Origin: Amorphoplanes friuliensis DSM 7358
GTDB lineage: Bacteria > Actinomycetota > Actinomycetes > Mycobacteriales > Micromonosporaceae
Length of the DNA: 64,000 nt
Assembly (NCBI RefSeq): GCF_000494755.1
Contig: NC_022657.1
Span: 6,850,001-6,914,000 of the forward strand
Reading direction: 5' to 3'
Within the stretch, counting starts at the first letter, position 1. The number at the start of each line of letters is the position of its first letter. The position numbers and the translations under genes were made by a program. Of this stretch, positions 25,298 through 33,714 are shown in pieces. The notes under the pieces are model-generated. The model saw nothing but the letters and a program-made list of their open reading frames with translations, did no database searches and had not been told where the DNA came from.

Positions 25298-27550
25298 TCA
25301 GAGCGGCGCGACGTAGGTGAAGGTCAGCGCGTTGCTCGTACCCCCGGCGGAGCGGACGGTGATCTGCACCGGGCCGGCGGCCCGCCGGACGAGCGTGATG
25401 CTCAGCCGGGTGTCGGAGATCCGTTTGAAGCTCGTGCGCTTGCCACCGGCGGTGACGAGCGTGGCCTTGCTCAGGTGGAGGCCGGTGATGACGGTTGTCG
25501 TCATGCTCGTGGTGCTGCCGGTGGTCTTGCTCAGCGAGGTCAGCGACGGCGGCACTGCCGACTTGTAGGTGAACGTCTTCGCCGCGCTGGTGCCGCCGGG
25601 CCCGACGATGATGATCGGCAGCGACCCCGCACGGTGGGCCGGCGCCGTGAACCGCAGCTGGGTCGCCGAGACCCGGGTGAACGTCATGGCCCGGCCACCG
25701 AGCGACAGACGGGTGGCGCCGGTGAAGCCGGTGCCGGTGACGGTCACCGGGGTCGAGGCGGTGATCAGGCCGACCGCCGGGCTCAGCGAGCTGACCACGG
25801 GCCGGACCGGGGCGACCGCGGTGAACGTCAGCGTGTTGCTCGTGCCGCCGGCCGTGGTGATCGTCAGAGCAGAGGCACCGGCGGCCCGCGGCTTCACGAA
25901 GACCTTGATCGTGGTCGAGTTCACCGGCGTGTAGCTGAGCTTGGTCGACCCGAGCATGACCGACCGCAGGTTGATCAGGTTGGTACCGGTGATCACGACG
26001 ATGGTGGTCGCGGTCGTGGCCCCCGAGGACGGTGACAGCGTCGTGAGCGTGGGGACGCTCGCGGCGACGTAGAGCAGGTAGCGGCTGCCGCTGGTGCCGC
26101 CCGGCGTGGTGATCGTGACCGGGACGCTGCCGGGGCTGCGCGCGGGAGCCGTGAACCGCACGCTGGTGTCGGTCACCGAGTCCGGCGTGACGACCGAGGT
26201 GCCGACCCTGATCGACGTCGCGTCGCTCAGGTTCTTGCCCGTCAGCGTGATCACCGCGCCGCCGTCCTGGCTGGTCGAGACCGGGCTCAGGGCGTTCAGC
26301 GCCGGTGGGGGCGGCTGATAGGTGAAGTCGTCGGCGGTCCCGCTGCTGTCGCTCGTACCGGTGGGGTTGGTGACCGTGACGTCGGTGAGCCCGGCCGCGT
26401 GCGCCGGAGCGGTCGCGACGAGCTTGGTCACGCCGTTGTTCTGGTTCTTGGTGAACGTGGCGGTGGTGCCGCCGAACGCGACGCGGGTCGCCTTGACCAG
26501 GCCGGCACCGGTGATCGTGACGGTCGTCCCGGCCGGCCCCTTGGTCGCCGACAACGCGCTGACCAGCGGCGTGACACCCACCGGCGAGGCCGGGGTGGTG
26601 ATACCGGAGATCGTGTACGCACCGGAGACCACCGTGGTGATGAAGTCCCAGGAGACCTTGGCGTCGCCGCCGTTGCCCCAGCTGCTGCCCCACTGGTTCC
26701 GGATGATGACGCCGTCGCTGTCGTACCCGAACGCGGTGATCATGTGGCCACCGAGGCTGGTGCCGCTGGTGGTGTCGTAGAGGGTGTGGGTCTTCAGGTC
26801 CATGAAGTCCTGGAAGACTCCGAAGCCCAGCGCCACGGGCATTCCGTTGGCCAGCGCCTGCTGCACGACCGTCCTGGCGTTGGGGCCCTGGCCGACACCG
26901 GTCCACAGGCGGGTCCAGCCGGAGACACGGTAGTTGCGGGCGTTCGCGATCTGCCCGGAGGTGGGCGGGACCTTGTAGTTGCTGGTGCCCTGGAAGTAGT
27001 CGTCCTGCGAGTCGACACCGTTGGCCTGCACGTTGGTGAGCACGTTGTCCGGGTTCAGGCCCCGGTTCGGTGCGCCGCCGGCCGCGACGTTGCGCATGTA
27101 GAGGAAGAGCGGTGCGTACGGGGCGTCGACGGCGCCGGTCCTGTTGGCCCAGTAGCCCATCAGGTTGTGCGAGACCGTCCAGGCCACACAGGCGCCGATC
27201 GAACCCTGGTCGCCCACCGGGGGCGCGTCGGCACGCAGGTCGACACTCGCGGGCAGCACGTCGGCGATGCGGACGCCGGGCTGCGCGACGAAGCGCCGCG
27301 AGTTCGGGATGTACCCACCGACGTGCGGATGCGACTCGTGGATCATGGCCGAGTCGTCCCACGGGTCGTACGCGATCTCGTCGGCCGACCCGTCCGGCCC
27401 CACACCGTCGGCGGAGGCGCCGGCCGAGGGCATCGGCACGGGCACCGGCGGCTTCTTCGCGGCGGACGCCGGCCGTGCGTACGAGAGCAGCGCGAGCGCC
27501 GCGACGAAGAAGACCAGCCAGGCCCTCGTCGTCACCCGGGCAGCGCGCAT
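25298..27550 (-). CDS. Secreted papain-family (C1) peptidase with five IPT/TIG repeats
   Basis: The protein is 750 residues. A signal peptide ends near ARPASA (residue 30). A cysteine peptidase domain follows with Gln115, Cys121 in GSIGACVAW, His269 in GGHMITAFGY and Asn285 in IIRNQWGSSWGNGG, so the full C1 triad is present. From about 335 to the end there are five tandem Ig-like IPT/TIG repeats of roughly 83 residues, each opening with an LSxxxG-type strand and ending with an ITGxxL-like strand. It is probably an exported, cell-surface or extracellular protease with adhesive modules. No sortase motif or C-terminal anchor is visible. Confidence 0.92.
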   Translation of the reverse strand: MRAARVTTRAWLVFFVAALALLSYARPASAAKKPPVPVPMPSAGASADGVGPDGSADEIAYDPWDDSAMIHESHPHVGGYIPNSRRFVAQPGVRIADVLPASVDLRADAPPVGDQGSIGACVAWTVSHNLMGYWANRTGAVDAPYAPLFLYMRNVAAGGAPNRGLNPDNVLTNVQANGVDSQDDYFQGTSNYKVPPTSGQIANARNYRVSGWTRLWTGVGQGPNARTVVQQALANGMPVALGFGVFQDFMDLKTHTLYDTTSGTSLGGHMITAFGYDSDGVIIRNQWGSSWGNGGDAKVSWDFITTVVSGAYTISGITTPASPVGVTPLVSALSATKGPAGTTVTITGAGLVKATRVAFGGTTATFTKNQNNGVTKLVATAPAHAAGLTDVTVTNPTGTSDSSGTADDFTYQPPPPALNALSPVSTSQDGGAVITLTGKNLSDATSIRVGTSVVTPDSVTDTSVRFTAPARSPGSVPVTITTPGGTSGSRYLLYVAASVPTLTTLSPSSGATTATTIVVITGTNLINLRSVMLGSTKLSYTPVNSTTIKVFVKPRAAGASALTITTAGGTSNTLTFTAVAPVRPVVSSLSPAVGLITASTPVTVTGTGFTGATRLSLGGRAMTFTRVSATQLRFTAPAHRAGSLPIIIVGPGGTSAAKTFTYKSAVPPSLTSLSKTTGSTTSMTTTVITGLHLSKATLVTAGGKRTSFKRISDTRLSITLVRRAAGPVQITVRSAGGTSNALTFTYVAPL

Positions 27551-27714
27551 GACACGTACTCCTCGCCTCGTCGTCCGTCCCTGTCAGCCCGATCAATCGG
27601 TTCGCGGGAGCGCTGCATGAGAGGTCGTGAGGTGCAGGCGGGTCACAGGCTTCGGCAATCCCGCCCCCCGCCGGGCCGCCCTGCCCGATGATTGGTGAGT
27701 TGCGAGGGTTCGTG

Positions 27715-29277
27715 ATGAACAGCATGGGAGTTGACACCGTGGCCCGTTTTCGCTCGCGTGCGGCCGAGGCCGCTCTGCGCCCCATTCCGCGGGACGTCGA
27801 GAGCCTCGAGAAATTGATCATGGATCTGGACCGGGCCACCGACGAGCCGTCGACCTGGCGGATCACGGTCGACAGCACCGTGGAGTCGCACAACTTCAGC
27901 TACGGCGCGGTCTGGCTGCCGGACGGCAAGGGCAACGTCAACGTCGCGTACGAGACAGGACCGATCGCGCGGGAGCTCCAGGCCGTGGTGGCCGGCAAAC
28001 CCGTACCCGCCAACGCGGGCCTGGTCGGCAAGGCCTGGCGCACCAAGCAGTTCGTGTACCTCGGCTCGATGGCCGACTGCGACGACTGCCTGCGCTGCCA
28101 GGCCGCGAGCCGGGCCGGCATGACCGCGGCGGTCGTGATCCCGGTCATGCGGGGCAACCAGCACGTCGCGGTGCTCGAGTACTACTCGGCCGAGCCGCTC
28201 TACATCGACGGGCCGCGCGGTGAGAAGTGGGCCTCCATCGCCCGCATCGCCGAGCAGGCCCGCTTCACCGCCGTCGCCGCCGCCGAGCTGCGCCAGGTCG
28301 CCGACGACCGGCTCGCCGTGACGAACGTGGTCACCGCCCTGGGCACCGCGTCCGACTCCTCCTCCGCCCTCCGGACCGCCCTCGAGTCGGTACGCACGGC
28401 GTTCGGCTGGGCGTACGGCTCGTACTGGGAGGTCGACGAGGCGCAGAACGTCCTGCGCTTCAAGGTCGAGTCGGGTTCCGCCGGTGACGAGTTCCGCAAG
28501 GTGACGCTGGCCGCCACCTTCGCCGAGGGTGTCGGCCTCTCCGGGCGGGCCTGGCGGGCCAAGGACCTCGTTTTCGTCCGGGACATCGGCGAGCTCACGG
28601 ACTGCGTGCGCGCACCCGCCGCCCAGCGTGCCGGCGTGCGCTCGGGGGTGTGTTTCCCCCTGATCAGCCACGGCCGGATCATCGGCACGATGGACTTCTT
28701 CACCACCGACTTCATCGAGTTGTCCGACTCACGGGCCTCCGCCCTGCGCAACGTCCAGCAACTGGTGTCACAGCGGCTCGACATCGTGCGCGGCAACGAG
28801 ATCGCGGACGACAACGCCCGGTCCCTGCTCGACACGGTGTCCCGGCTCCGCGCGGCCAGCGACGACGCCACCCGGGTCGCCCAGGACGCCGTGAACCGCG
28901 CCTCGGACATGACCCACGAGGTCGAGGCGCTGACCAACGCGTCCACGGCGATCGGTGACGTCATCAAGATCATTTCGTCGATCGCCGACCAGACCAACCT
29001 GCTCGCCCTGAACGCCACCATCGAGGCGGCCCGGGCCGGCGAGGTCGGCCGCGGCTTCGCCGTCGTGGCGGGTGAGGTCAAGGACCTGGCCCGGGAGACC
29101 GCCGAGGCCACACAGCGGGTCGCGGAACAGATCACGGGCATCCAGAACAGCGCGCGTACGGTGTCGGCCGGCATCCTCACCACCAGCGACACGATCGGTC
29201 AGATGGACGCCGTCCAGGCCCGCATGAACGAGGTGCTCGAGGAGCAGGCCCGGATGGCCAGCGCCCTGCAGGCCTAG
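27715..29277 (+). CDS. Soluble GAF-GAF chemoreceptor-type sensor
   Basis: The protein is 520 residues with no signal peptide or membrane helix. Two GAF domains (about 30-190 and 200-365) precede a short methyl-accepting signalling domain with tip IADQTNLLALNATIEAARAG and GRGFAVVAGEVKDLARET. GAF1 contains a CxxCxxC cluster (ADCDDCLRCQ), whereas the equivalent place in GAF2 has a single cysteine (TDCVRAP). The cluster could hold metal, an Fe-S centre or a redox switch. The ATG has GAGGG six bases upstream; a GTG four codons later with GGGAG is an alternative. Its stop shares CTAG with the convergent esterase stop. Confidence 0.88.
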   Translation: MNSMGVDTVARFRSRAAEAALRPIPRDVESLEKLIMDLDRATDEPSTWRITVDSTVESHNFSYGAVWLPDGKGNVNVAYETGPIARELQAVVAGKPVPANAGLVGKAWRTKQFVYLGSMADCDDCLRCQAASRAGMTAAVVIPVMRGNQHVAVLEYYSAEPLYIDGPRGEKWASIARIAEQARFTAVAAAELRQVADDRLAVTNVVTALGTASDSSSALRTALESVRTAFGWAYGSYWEVDEAQNVLRFKVESGSAGDEFRKVTLAATFAEGVGLSGRAWRAKDLVFVRDIGELTDCVRAPAAQRAGVRSGVCFPLISHGRIIGTMDFFTTDFIELSDSRASALRNVQQLVSQRLDIVRGNEIADDNARSLLDTVSRLRAASDDATRVAQDAVNRASDMTHEVEALTNASTAIGDVIKIISSIADQTNLLALNATIEAARAGEVGRGFAVVAGEVKDLARETAEATQRVAEQITGIQNSARTVSAGILTTSDTIGQMDAVQARMNEVLEEQARMASALQA

Positions 29278-30011
29278 ATCCAGTCGAGTACGGCCTGGAT
29301 CTGGGCGTCCCAGTAGCTCCACTCGTGGGCGCCCGGGCCGAACGCGGCGTCGAGTTCGACGCCGTGTTTCCCGGCGGCCGCCACAAAACGCTCGCTGTGA
29401 ACGAGGAGATGGTCCTCGGTGCCGCAGCGCAGCATGAGCCGCGGCAGGTCCCCGCCACTGGTGGCCAGCAGGTGCAGCAGGTCGTCGCCGGTGCCCTCGA
29501 CGGGCCGGCCGGCGAAGACCGTCTCGATGAGCGCGGTGATGTGCGGGCGGTCGTCCTTCTCGGCCATGTAGGCGAGATCGACCGCGCCGGACAGGCTCGC
29601 GGCGGCCGCGAACCGCTCCGGCTGCCGCAACGCCCACTTGAAAGCGCCGTAACCGCCCATCGACAGGCCCGCGACGAAGGTGTCCTCACGGCGCGTCGAG
29701 ACGCGGAAGAACGACGAGACGACCTCGGGCAGCTCCTCGGACAGGAAGGTCCAGAACTTTCCCCCGTACGCCTCGTCGGCGTAGAAACTGCGGTGGACCT
29801 GGGGCATCACGACGGCCAGGCCGCGCTGGGCGGCGTACCTCTCGATGGACGTGTAGCGGGTCCAGGCGGTGTGGTCGTCGGTCAGGCCGTGCAGCAGATA
29901 GAGCACCGGCGGCGGGGCGCTCCCGGCGGGCCTCTGCTCGGGCAGCAGCACGGTGATGGAGGTGCCCAGCTCGAGCGTCTCGGACGAGAAGTCACAGCGG
30001 ATCAGTGCCAT
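29274..30011 (-). CDS. Alpha/beta-hydrolase esterase (EstA / esterase D-like)
   Basis: The protein is 245 residues, single domain, cytoplasmic by sequence. The nucleophile elbow is Ser117 in AGLSMGGYGAFKWAL; the acid is likely in CGTEDHLL and the base is the His in PGAHEWSYW. The N-terminal half (LYLLHGLTDDHTAWTRYT) and VVMPQVHRSFYADE resemble tributyrin esterases and S-formylglutathione hydrolases. It should cleave short acyl esters; the physiological substrate is unknown. The gene is monocistronic and convergent with the GAF-GAF receptor gene. Confidence 0.86.
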   Translation of the reverse strand: MALIRCDFSSETLELGTSITVLLPEQRPAGSAPPPVLYLLHGLTDDHTAWTRYTSIERYAAQRGLAVVMPQVHRSFYADEAYGGKFWTFLSEELPEVVSSFFRVSTRREDTFVAGLSMGGYGAFKWALRQPERFAAAASLSGAVDLAYMAEKDDRPHITALIETVFAGRPVEGTGDDLLHLLATSGGDLPRLMLRCGTEDHLLVHSERFVAAAGKHGVELDAAFGPGAHEWSYWDAQIQAVLDWI

Positions 30012-30062
30012 GGACCCCAGTATTCATTGATCACTGTACGCAGCGGCGCCGTCACTCAAGAT

Positions 30063-30103
30063 TTGGGGAATGTCGTACCCGTCGATTAGTATGTGTGTAC
30101 TAA
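30063..30103 (+). promoter_or_regulatory. Promoter with palindromic operator-like site
   Basis: TTGGGG and TAGTAT, 18 bases apart, form a plausible -35/-10 pair. The -10 lies inside a perfect inverted repeat TTAGTA-TGTGTG-TACTAA at 30086-30103. The site is AT-rich in a very GC-rich surround and sits 30 bases before the GTG of the next gene. A dimeric repressor (MarR, PadR or TetR type) would block transcription here. The regulator is unknown. Confidence 0.45.
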
Positions 30104-30132
30104 AACAAGCGCTGAGCTGCGGGGAGATCACT

Positions 30133-30780
30133 GTGACGACGCCTGTTTTGACCACCATTCCGCCCTACGCGACGATGCTCGGCTTTACCCGCTATGTCGC
30201 ACGCACCGGCCCGGCGAAGGCGACGTTCGTCGGCGGCCTCCGCCGTCAGCGCGAGCGCCGCTCCGGCTTCAACCCGCACGGCCAGCTGGTCAAGGCACTC
30301 AAGGCCGACATCGCCTTCCGCACCGGCGGCAGCTACCTCAACGCCGTCCCCGATCTGGTCAAGCCGCGGTGGAAGCCCCTCTACGAGGCGGTCAGCGCGG
30401 GCGCGACGACCTACCTGCACTCCCTCGGCGACCCGGAGGACGTCGGCCTCGCGCAGACCCGCGACGCCCTCGCCTCCGTCGGGCCCCTCGCCGTCAAGAT
30501 CAACCCCCACTTCGGCCTCCGGTACGCGGACGGCACCCGCGAAGCCGTCCGCCTCCACTTCGACGAGCAGCCACCCACCCCCGAGGCCATCACCGCGACG
30601 CTGCACCTGATGGCCCGCCACATGGACCAGATCCTGCCCAACGCCGAGCCGGTCCTGGTCGACCTGCGCCGCGGCACCACACACCGGATCGACCCCGGCG
30701 CCAAGACCGGTGACGTCGAACGCTGGCTGGCCGGCGAGGCAGCCGCCTTCACCGCGATGTGGACAGCCACCGCCGCCTGA
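30133..30780 (+). CDS. Unrecognised soluble protein of 215 residues
   Basis: I do not recognise this protein. It has no signal peptide or membrane helix and a mixed alpha/beta composition. It carries a basic N-terminal third (GLRRQRERRSGFNPHGQLV) and a middle part with LAVKINPHFGLRYADG, suggesting alternating strands. The GTG start is well supported by GGGGAG six bases upstream, and the preceding promoter carries a palindrome, so the gene looks real and regulated. Codon use is typical of the window. The gene is monocistronic. Confidence 0.75.
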   Translation: MTTPVLTTIPPYATMLGFTRYVARTGPAKATFVGGLRRQRERRSGFNPHGQLVKALKADIAFRTGGSYLNAVPDLVKPRWKPLYEAVSAGATTYLHSLGDPEDVGLAQTRDALASVGPLAVKINPHFGLRYADGTREAVRLHFDEQPPTPEAITATLHLMARHMDQILPNAEPVLVDLRRGTTHRIDPGAKTGDVERWLAGEAAAFTAMWTATAA

Positions 30781-30912
30781 CCGAACGGCCGCCCCACTTG
30801 CCGGAACGGTCCAGATTTTTCCAGGTTTCGGCGTGGGAACTTCTTAGGTGCAGCCCGGTTGCGACGATGTCTTCCAGGTGTAAGCGGGGGACAACGTCGG
30901 GGGGCGTCGGAC

Positions 30913-31896
30913 ATGAAGGCAGTCACGCGGGTCGCGGGCAACATTTCGCTGGCGGTGGCGGGGGTCGCCGCGGGGGCGCTGTTCCAGACAGCACCCGCCG
31001 CGGCGGCCACCCCGGCGATGCCGGCCCTGGTCGCCTACGTCCGCTCCGGCGACGTCTGGGTGAGCAAAGGCGCCACCGAGTCGAAGCTGACCACCGGCGG
31101 CGGCTGGTCCCGCCCCCGCTTCTCCCCCGACGGCGCCTCCATCGCCCTCCTCAAGGGCGGCCAGCTCTGGACCATGAAAGCCGACGGCACCGCCAAGCGC
31201 CGCCTCACCACCCGCGCCGCCTCCGGCCCGTCCTGGGCGCCGGACAGCTCGTCGATCGCCTTCGCCTCCCTGTCCTGCTCCGGCGGCCCGGGCGTCTACC
31301 GCATCTCGGCCACCACGGTCAACGCGGCCCCCGAGGTCGTCTTCCCGGCCTACTGCCGCGACGAAGAACTCCCCGCCGAGCCCGTCACCGCCCGAACCGC
31401 CCAGCCGGCCGGCTCCCTCAGCGACCGCCTCCGCGCCGACGACGCCGTCGCCTGGTCCCCGGACGGCACCAAGGTCGCCTTCCGCGGCGGCGACTGCGAA
31501 TCCACCTACGACGCCTGCCTCACCATCGGCACCGTCGCCACCGGCACCGAAAAAACCGTCGCGGCCTACGGCGGCGGCAGCCTCCAGACAACCGGCTTCG
31601 CCGTAATCCCCCACTGGCGCACCGACGGCGCCAAACTCGCCTGGACCGCGTACCAGAAAGGCGAAACCCTCGCCGACAACCAGCCCCTCCACGTCGTCGA
31701 ATACGACACACTGACCGGCACGAAGCGCACGATCGGCGCCAACCAGGACCGCGAACTCGCCTACGTCGACACCACCCGCGGCGTCGCGACCGGCACCTAC
31801 CGCAACGGCTCCTGGATCATGCTCGTCAACCTGGCGACGGGCGTGCGGACACCGTTCCACCAGGGCTCGCAGCCGAGCGTGCAGCCGCAGCGGTAA
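30913..31896 (+). CDS. Secreted TolB-like beta-propeller protein
   Basis: The protein is 327 residues with an N-terminal signal peptide ending around APAAAA (residue 32). The rest is built of beta-propeller blades of the PD40/TolB type, seen in SRPRFSPDGASIALL, GPSWAPDSSSIAFAS, AVAWSPDGTKVAFRG and IPHWRTDGAKLAWTA. Such proteins bind partners or ligands outside the cell and have no catalytic signature; no Tol-Pal system exists in this lineage. The ATG is preceded by GGGGGG at about eight bases. A strong terminator follows the stop. Confidence 0.82.
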   Translation: MKAVTRVAGNISLAVAGVAAGALFQTAPAAAATPAMPALVAYVRSGDVWVSKGATESKLTTGGGWSRPRFSPDGASIALLKGGQLWTMKADGTAKRRLTTRAASGPSWAPDSSSIAFASLSCSGGPGVYRISATTVNAAPEVVFPAYCRDEELPAEPVTARTAQPAGSLSDRLRADDAVAWSPDGTKVAFRGGDCESTYDACLTIGTVATGTEKTVAAYGGGSLQTTGFAVIPHWRTDGAKLAWTAYQKGETLADNQPLHVVEYDTLTGTKRTIGANQDRELAYVDTTRGVATGTYRNGSWIMLVNLATGVRTPFHQGSQPSVQPQR

Positions 31897-31910
31897 GTGA
31901 TTGTTGTTTG

Positions 31911-31941
31911 AGGCCGGCCCGGGTCACCTGGCCGGCCTTTT
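31911..31941 (+). terminator. Rho-independent terminator after the beta-propeller gene
   Basis: AGGCCGGCC and GGCCGGCCT form a perfect 9-bp GC stem around a 10-base loop (CGGGTCACCT). The stem is followed by TTT. It lies 15 bases after the propeller stop. Confidence 0.85.
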
Positions 31942-32976
31942 CGTGTCCGGCCGCGTTTGGTCCGTGCGCGGCGGGTGCGCACTGTCCAAGACTGCTGGTA
32001 GCACTGATCGTTAGTCCGCGCCGGGCTTCCCAGCTTTGGCGTCGATAGGGCGGGCCGAAGCTGTGTTGACCACCAGGCTGCTGCAGAGCGCGTCTGGCGG
32101 GCACGCGGGCCGAGCGCGCGCGGCGAGCAGGGCGGGCGCGCGGACCGAGCGGGCACGGCGGGCGCGCGGACCGAGCGGGCACGGCGGGCGGAGCGGGCAC
32201 GGCGGGCGGAGCGGGCACGGCGGGTGCGCGGGGCCGAGCGGGCACGGCGGATCAAGCGGCCCGGATCACGCAGGGCGGGAAGGACAGGCACGGCACGCTC
32301 GGGCGGGCTGAGGCCGAGCTGGCGGGGTAGGCGCCCTCGGTAGGCCCGACTTCCTTGAAGTTGTGGTGACCTTGTGGCCAACGGCCGGCCTCCCCCGCTC
32401 CCAGGCGACGCAGCCTGAGGCCGAGTGGGGCGAGCGCGGTGTCGCCGAGCTGGCGAACGTCGCCGACGACGTGCAGCGCGCCGCGGCGCTGTCGCTGCAG
32501 GGTTTCACCGGCGGCTCGGCCGACGACATGGTCACCGCGGACTCGATAAACCCCGAGGAGACGCGGCCTGAGGCCGAGCAGGGGGCAAGCGCGGGACGCG
32601 AGCCGAGCGCGCGGCGCAGTCCGACCGGGCGAGCCGCTGAAGCCGGGCGAGCCTGGGCCGGGAGGGCTGGCATTTTGGCGACTCAATGCGGGGTTGGGCG
32701 GGCCAAGGACGAGCGAGTCGGCGCCAGGCCAAGGGAAGCCACCCGAGCCCGACGGCCGAGACCTACCGAAGACCAGTAACGCCGGGCGTAGAGAACCGGC
32801 TCACCGAGACCGGGCAGCGGATTCTCAAAACGGACCCGGTTGGTAAGTGCTTACTAACCAAGGAATCAGCACGAGACCCCGGCAAAGCACCAACCACCCC
32901 ATCCGCAAGCCGCCGAGCAGCACCATCTGACCGGAAGCCGGACGAGCGCAACCCCGCGGCTATTCTGGGCGGCCTG
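31942..32976. repeat. About 1 kb without a convincing gene; GC-rich tandem and dispersed repeats
   Basis: No reading frame here looks like a protein: the open ones are Arg/Ala/Pro-rich and match no family. Between 32147 and 32250 the 15-mer GAGCGGGCACGGCGG occurs five times, with starts at 32147, 32173, 32191, 32209 and 32236 (18, 26 or 27 bases apart). Further on, CTGAGGCCGAG appears three times (32308, 32415, 32568). The region ends before trmB with TATTCT, a possible -10, about ten bases ahead of the trmB ATG. It may be a decayed gene or an expanded repeat array. Confidence 0.6.
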
Positions 32977-33654
32977 ATGAGTGAGACGAGCGCGCGGCCG
33001 ATTCGGACGTTTCATCCGAGGCGGGGTCGGATGGGGAGTCGGCATGCCGAGGCGATGACCCACGTCTGGCCTGCGTACGGGCTCACGGTCCTCGACGGTG
33101 ACCGCACTCCCCTGGATCTTGAGACGCTGTTCGGGCGTGAGGCGCCGCGCGTGCTCGAGATCGGCTTCGGCATGGGGGACGCGACCGCCGAGATGGCCGC
33201 GGCGGATCCGGGCCGCGACTACCTGGCCGTTGAAGTGCACACGCCGGGTATCGGCAATCTGCTCGCCCTCGTCGGCGAGCGGGGCCTGACCAACGTCCGG
33301 GTCGCACACGGTGATGCGATGGAGCTGGTGCATCGGATCCCGGAGAGCAGCCTTGATGCCGTGCATGTGTTCTTCCCGGATCCGTGGCCGAAGGCCCGCC
33401 ATCACAAGCGGAGGCTCATCCAGCCGGCGAACGTTGCCCTGCTCAGGGATCGCCTCCGAGCCGGTGGTCTTCTGCATTGCGCGACGGACTGGGCGCATTA
33501 CGCGGAGAGCATGGCCGAGACGTTGGAGGCCGATCCCGGGCTGGTTGCCGCTCCCGACGACGAGGCCAGGCGGCCGGAGACGAAGTTCGAGCGGCGCGGG
33601 GTTGCCTCGGGGCGGGAGATCTTCGATCTGATGTTTCGCCGCGGGTATCCTTAA
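32977..33654 (+). CDS. trmB: tRNA (guanine-46-N7)-methyltransferase TrmB
   Basis: This 225-residue SAM-dependent methyltransferase modifies G46 in the tRNA variable loop. The SAM site is VLEIGFGMGDATAEMA near residue 50, and the family-specific block FFPDPWPKARHHKRRL is intact, followed by ETKFERRG near the C-terminus. The ATG opens MSETSARPIRTFHPRRG, the usual actinobacterial N-terminus; upstream frame is repeat DNA. No Shine-Dalgarno is present and a TATTCT box lies ten bases upstream, so a leaderless or near-leaderless transcript is likely. Confidence 0.96.
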   Translation: MSETSARPIRTFHPRRGRMGSRHAEAMTHVWPAYGLTVLDGDRTPLDLETLFGREAPRVLEIGFGMGDATAEMAAADPGRDYLAVEVHTPGIGNLLALVGERGLTNVRVAHGDAMELVHRIPESSLDAVHVFFPDPWPKARHHKRRLIQPANVALLRDRLRAGGLLHCATDWAHYAESMAETLEADPGLVAAPDDEARRPETKFERRGVASGREIFDLMFRRGYP

Positions 33655-33714
33655 CTTCCGATTTGCCGGTTTCGCGGGTATCGCGCCCGTAGGCTTGTCG
33701 GCGGAGGTCGGAGC

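Noticed and set aside
24828..27893. 1021-codon open frame on the minus strand over the C1 peptidase and PAC2 region
   Set aside because: It is Arg/His/Pro-rich shadow coding of high-GC DNA; the peptidase frame has signal peptide, triad and repeats.
31797..32381. 194-codon Arg/Ala-rich frame over the terminator and tandem repeats
   Set aside because: Its sequence is a direct translation of the GC repeat and it crosses a strong terminator; no ribosome site or family.
32363..32779. 138-codon plus-strand frame before trmB
   Set aside because: Contains a few plausible helical residues but ends in Arg-rich repeat translation and has no supporting start signal; could be gene debris.
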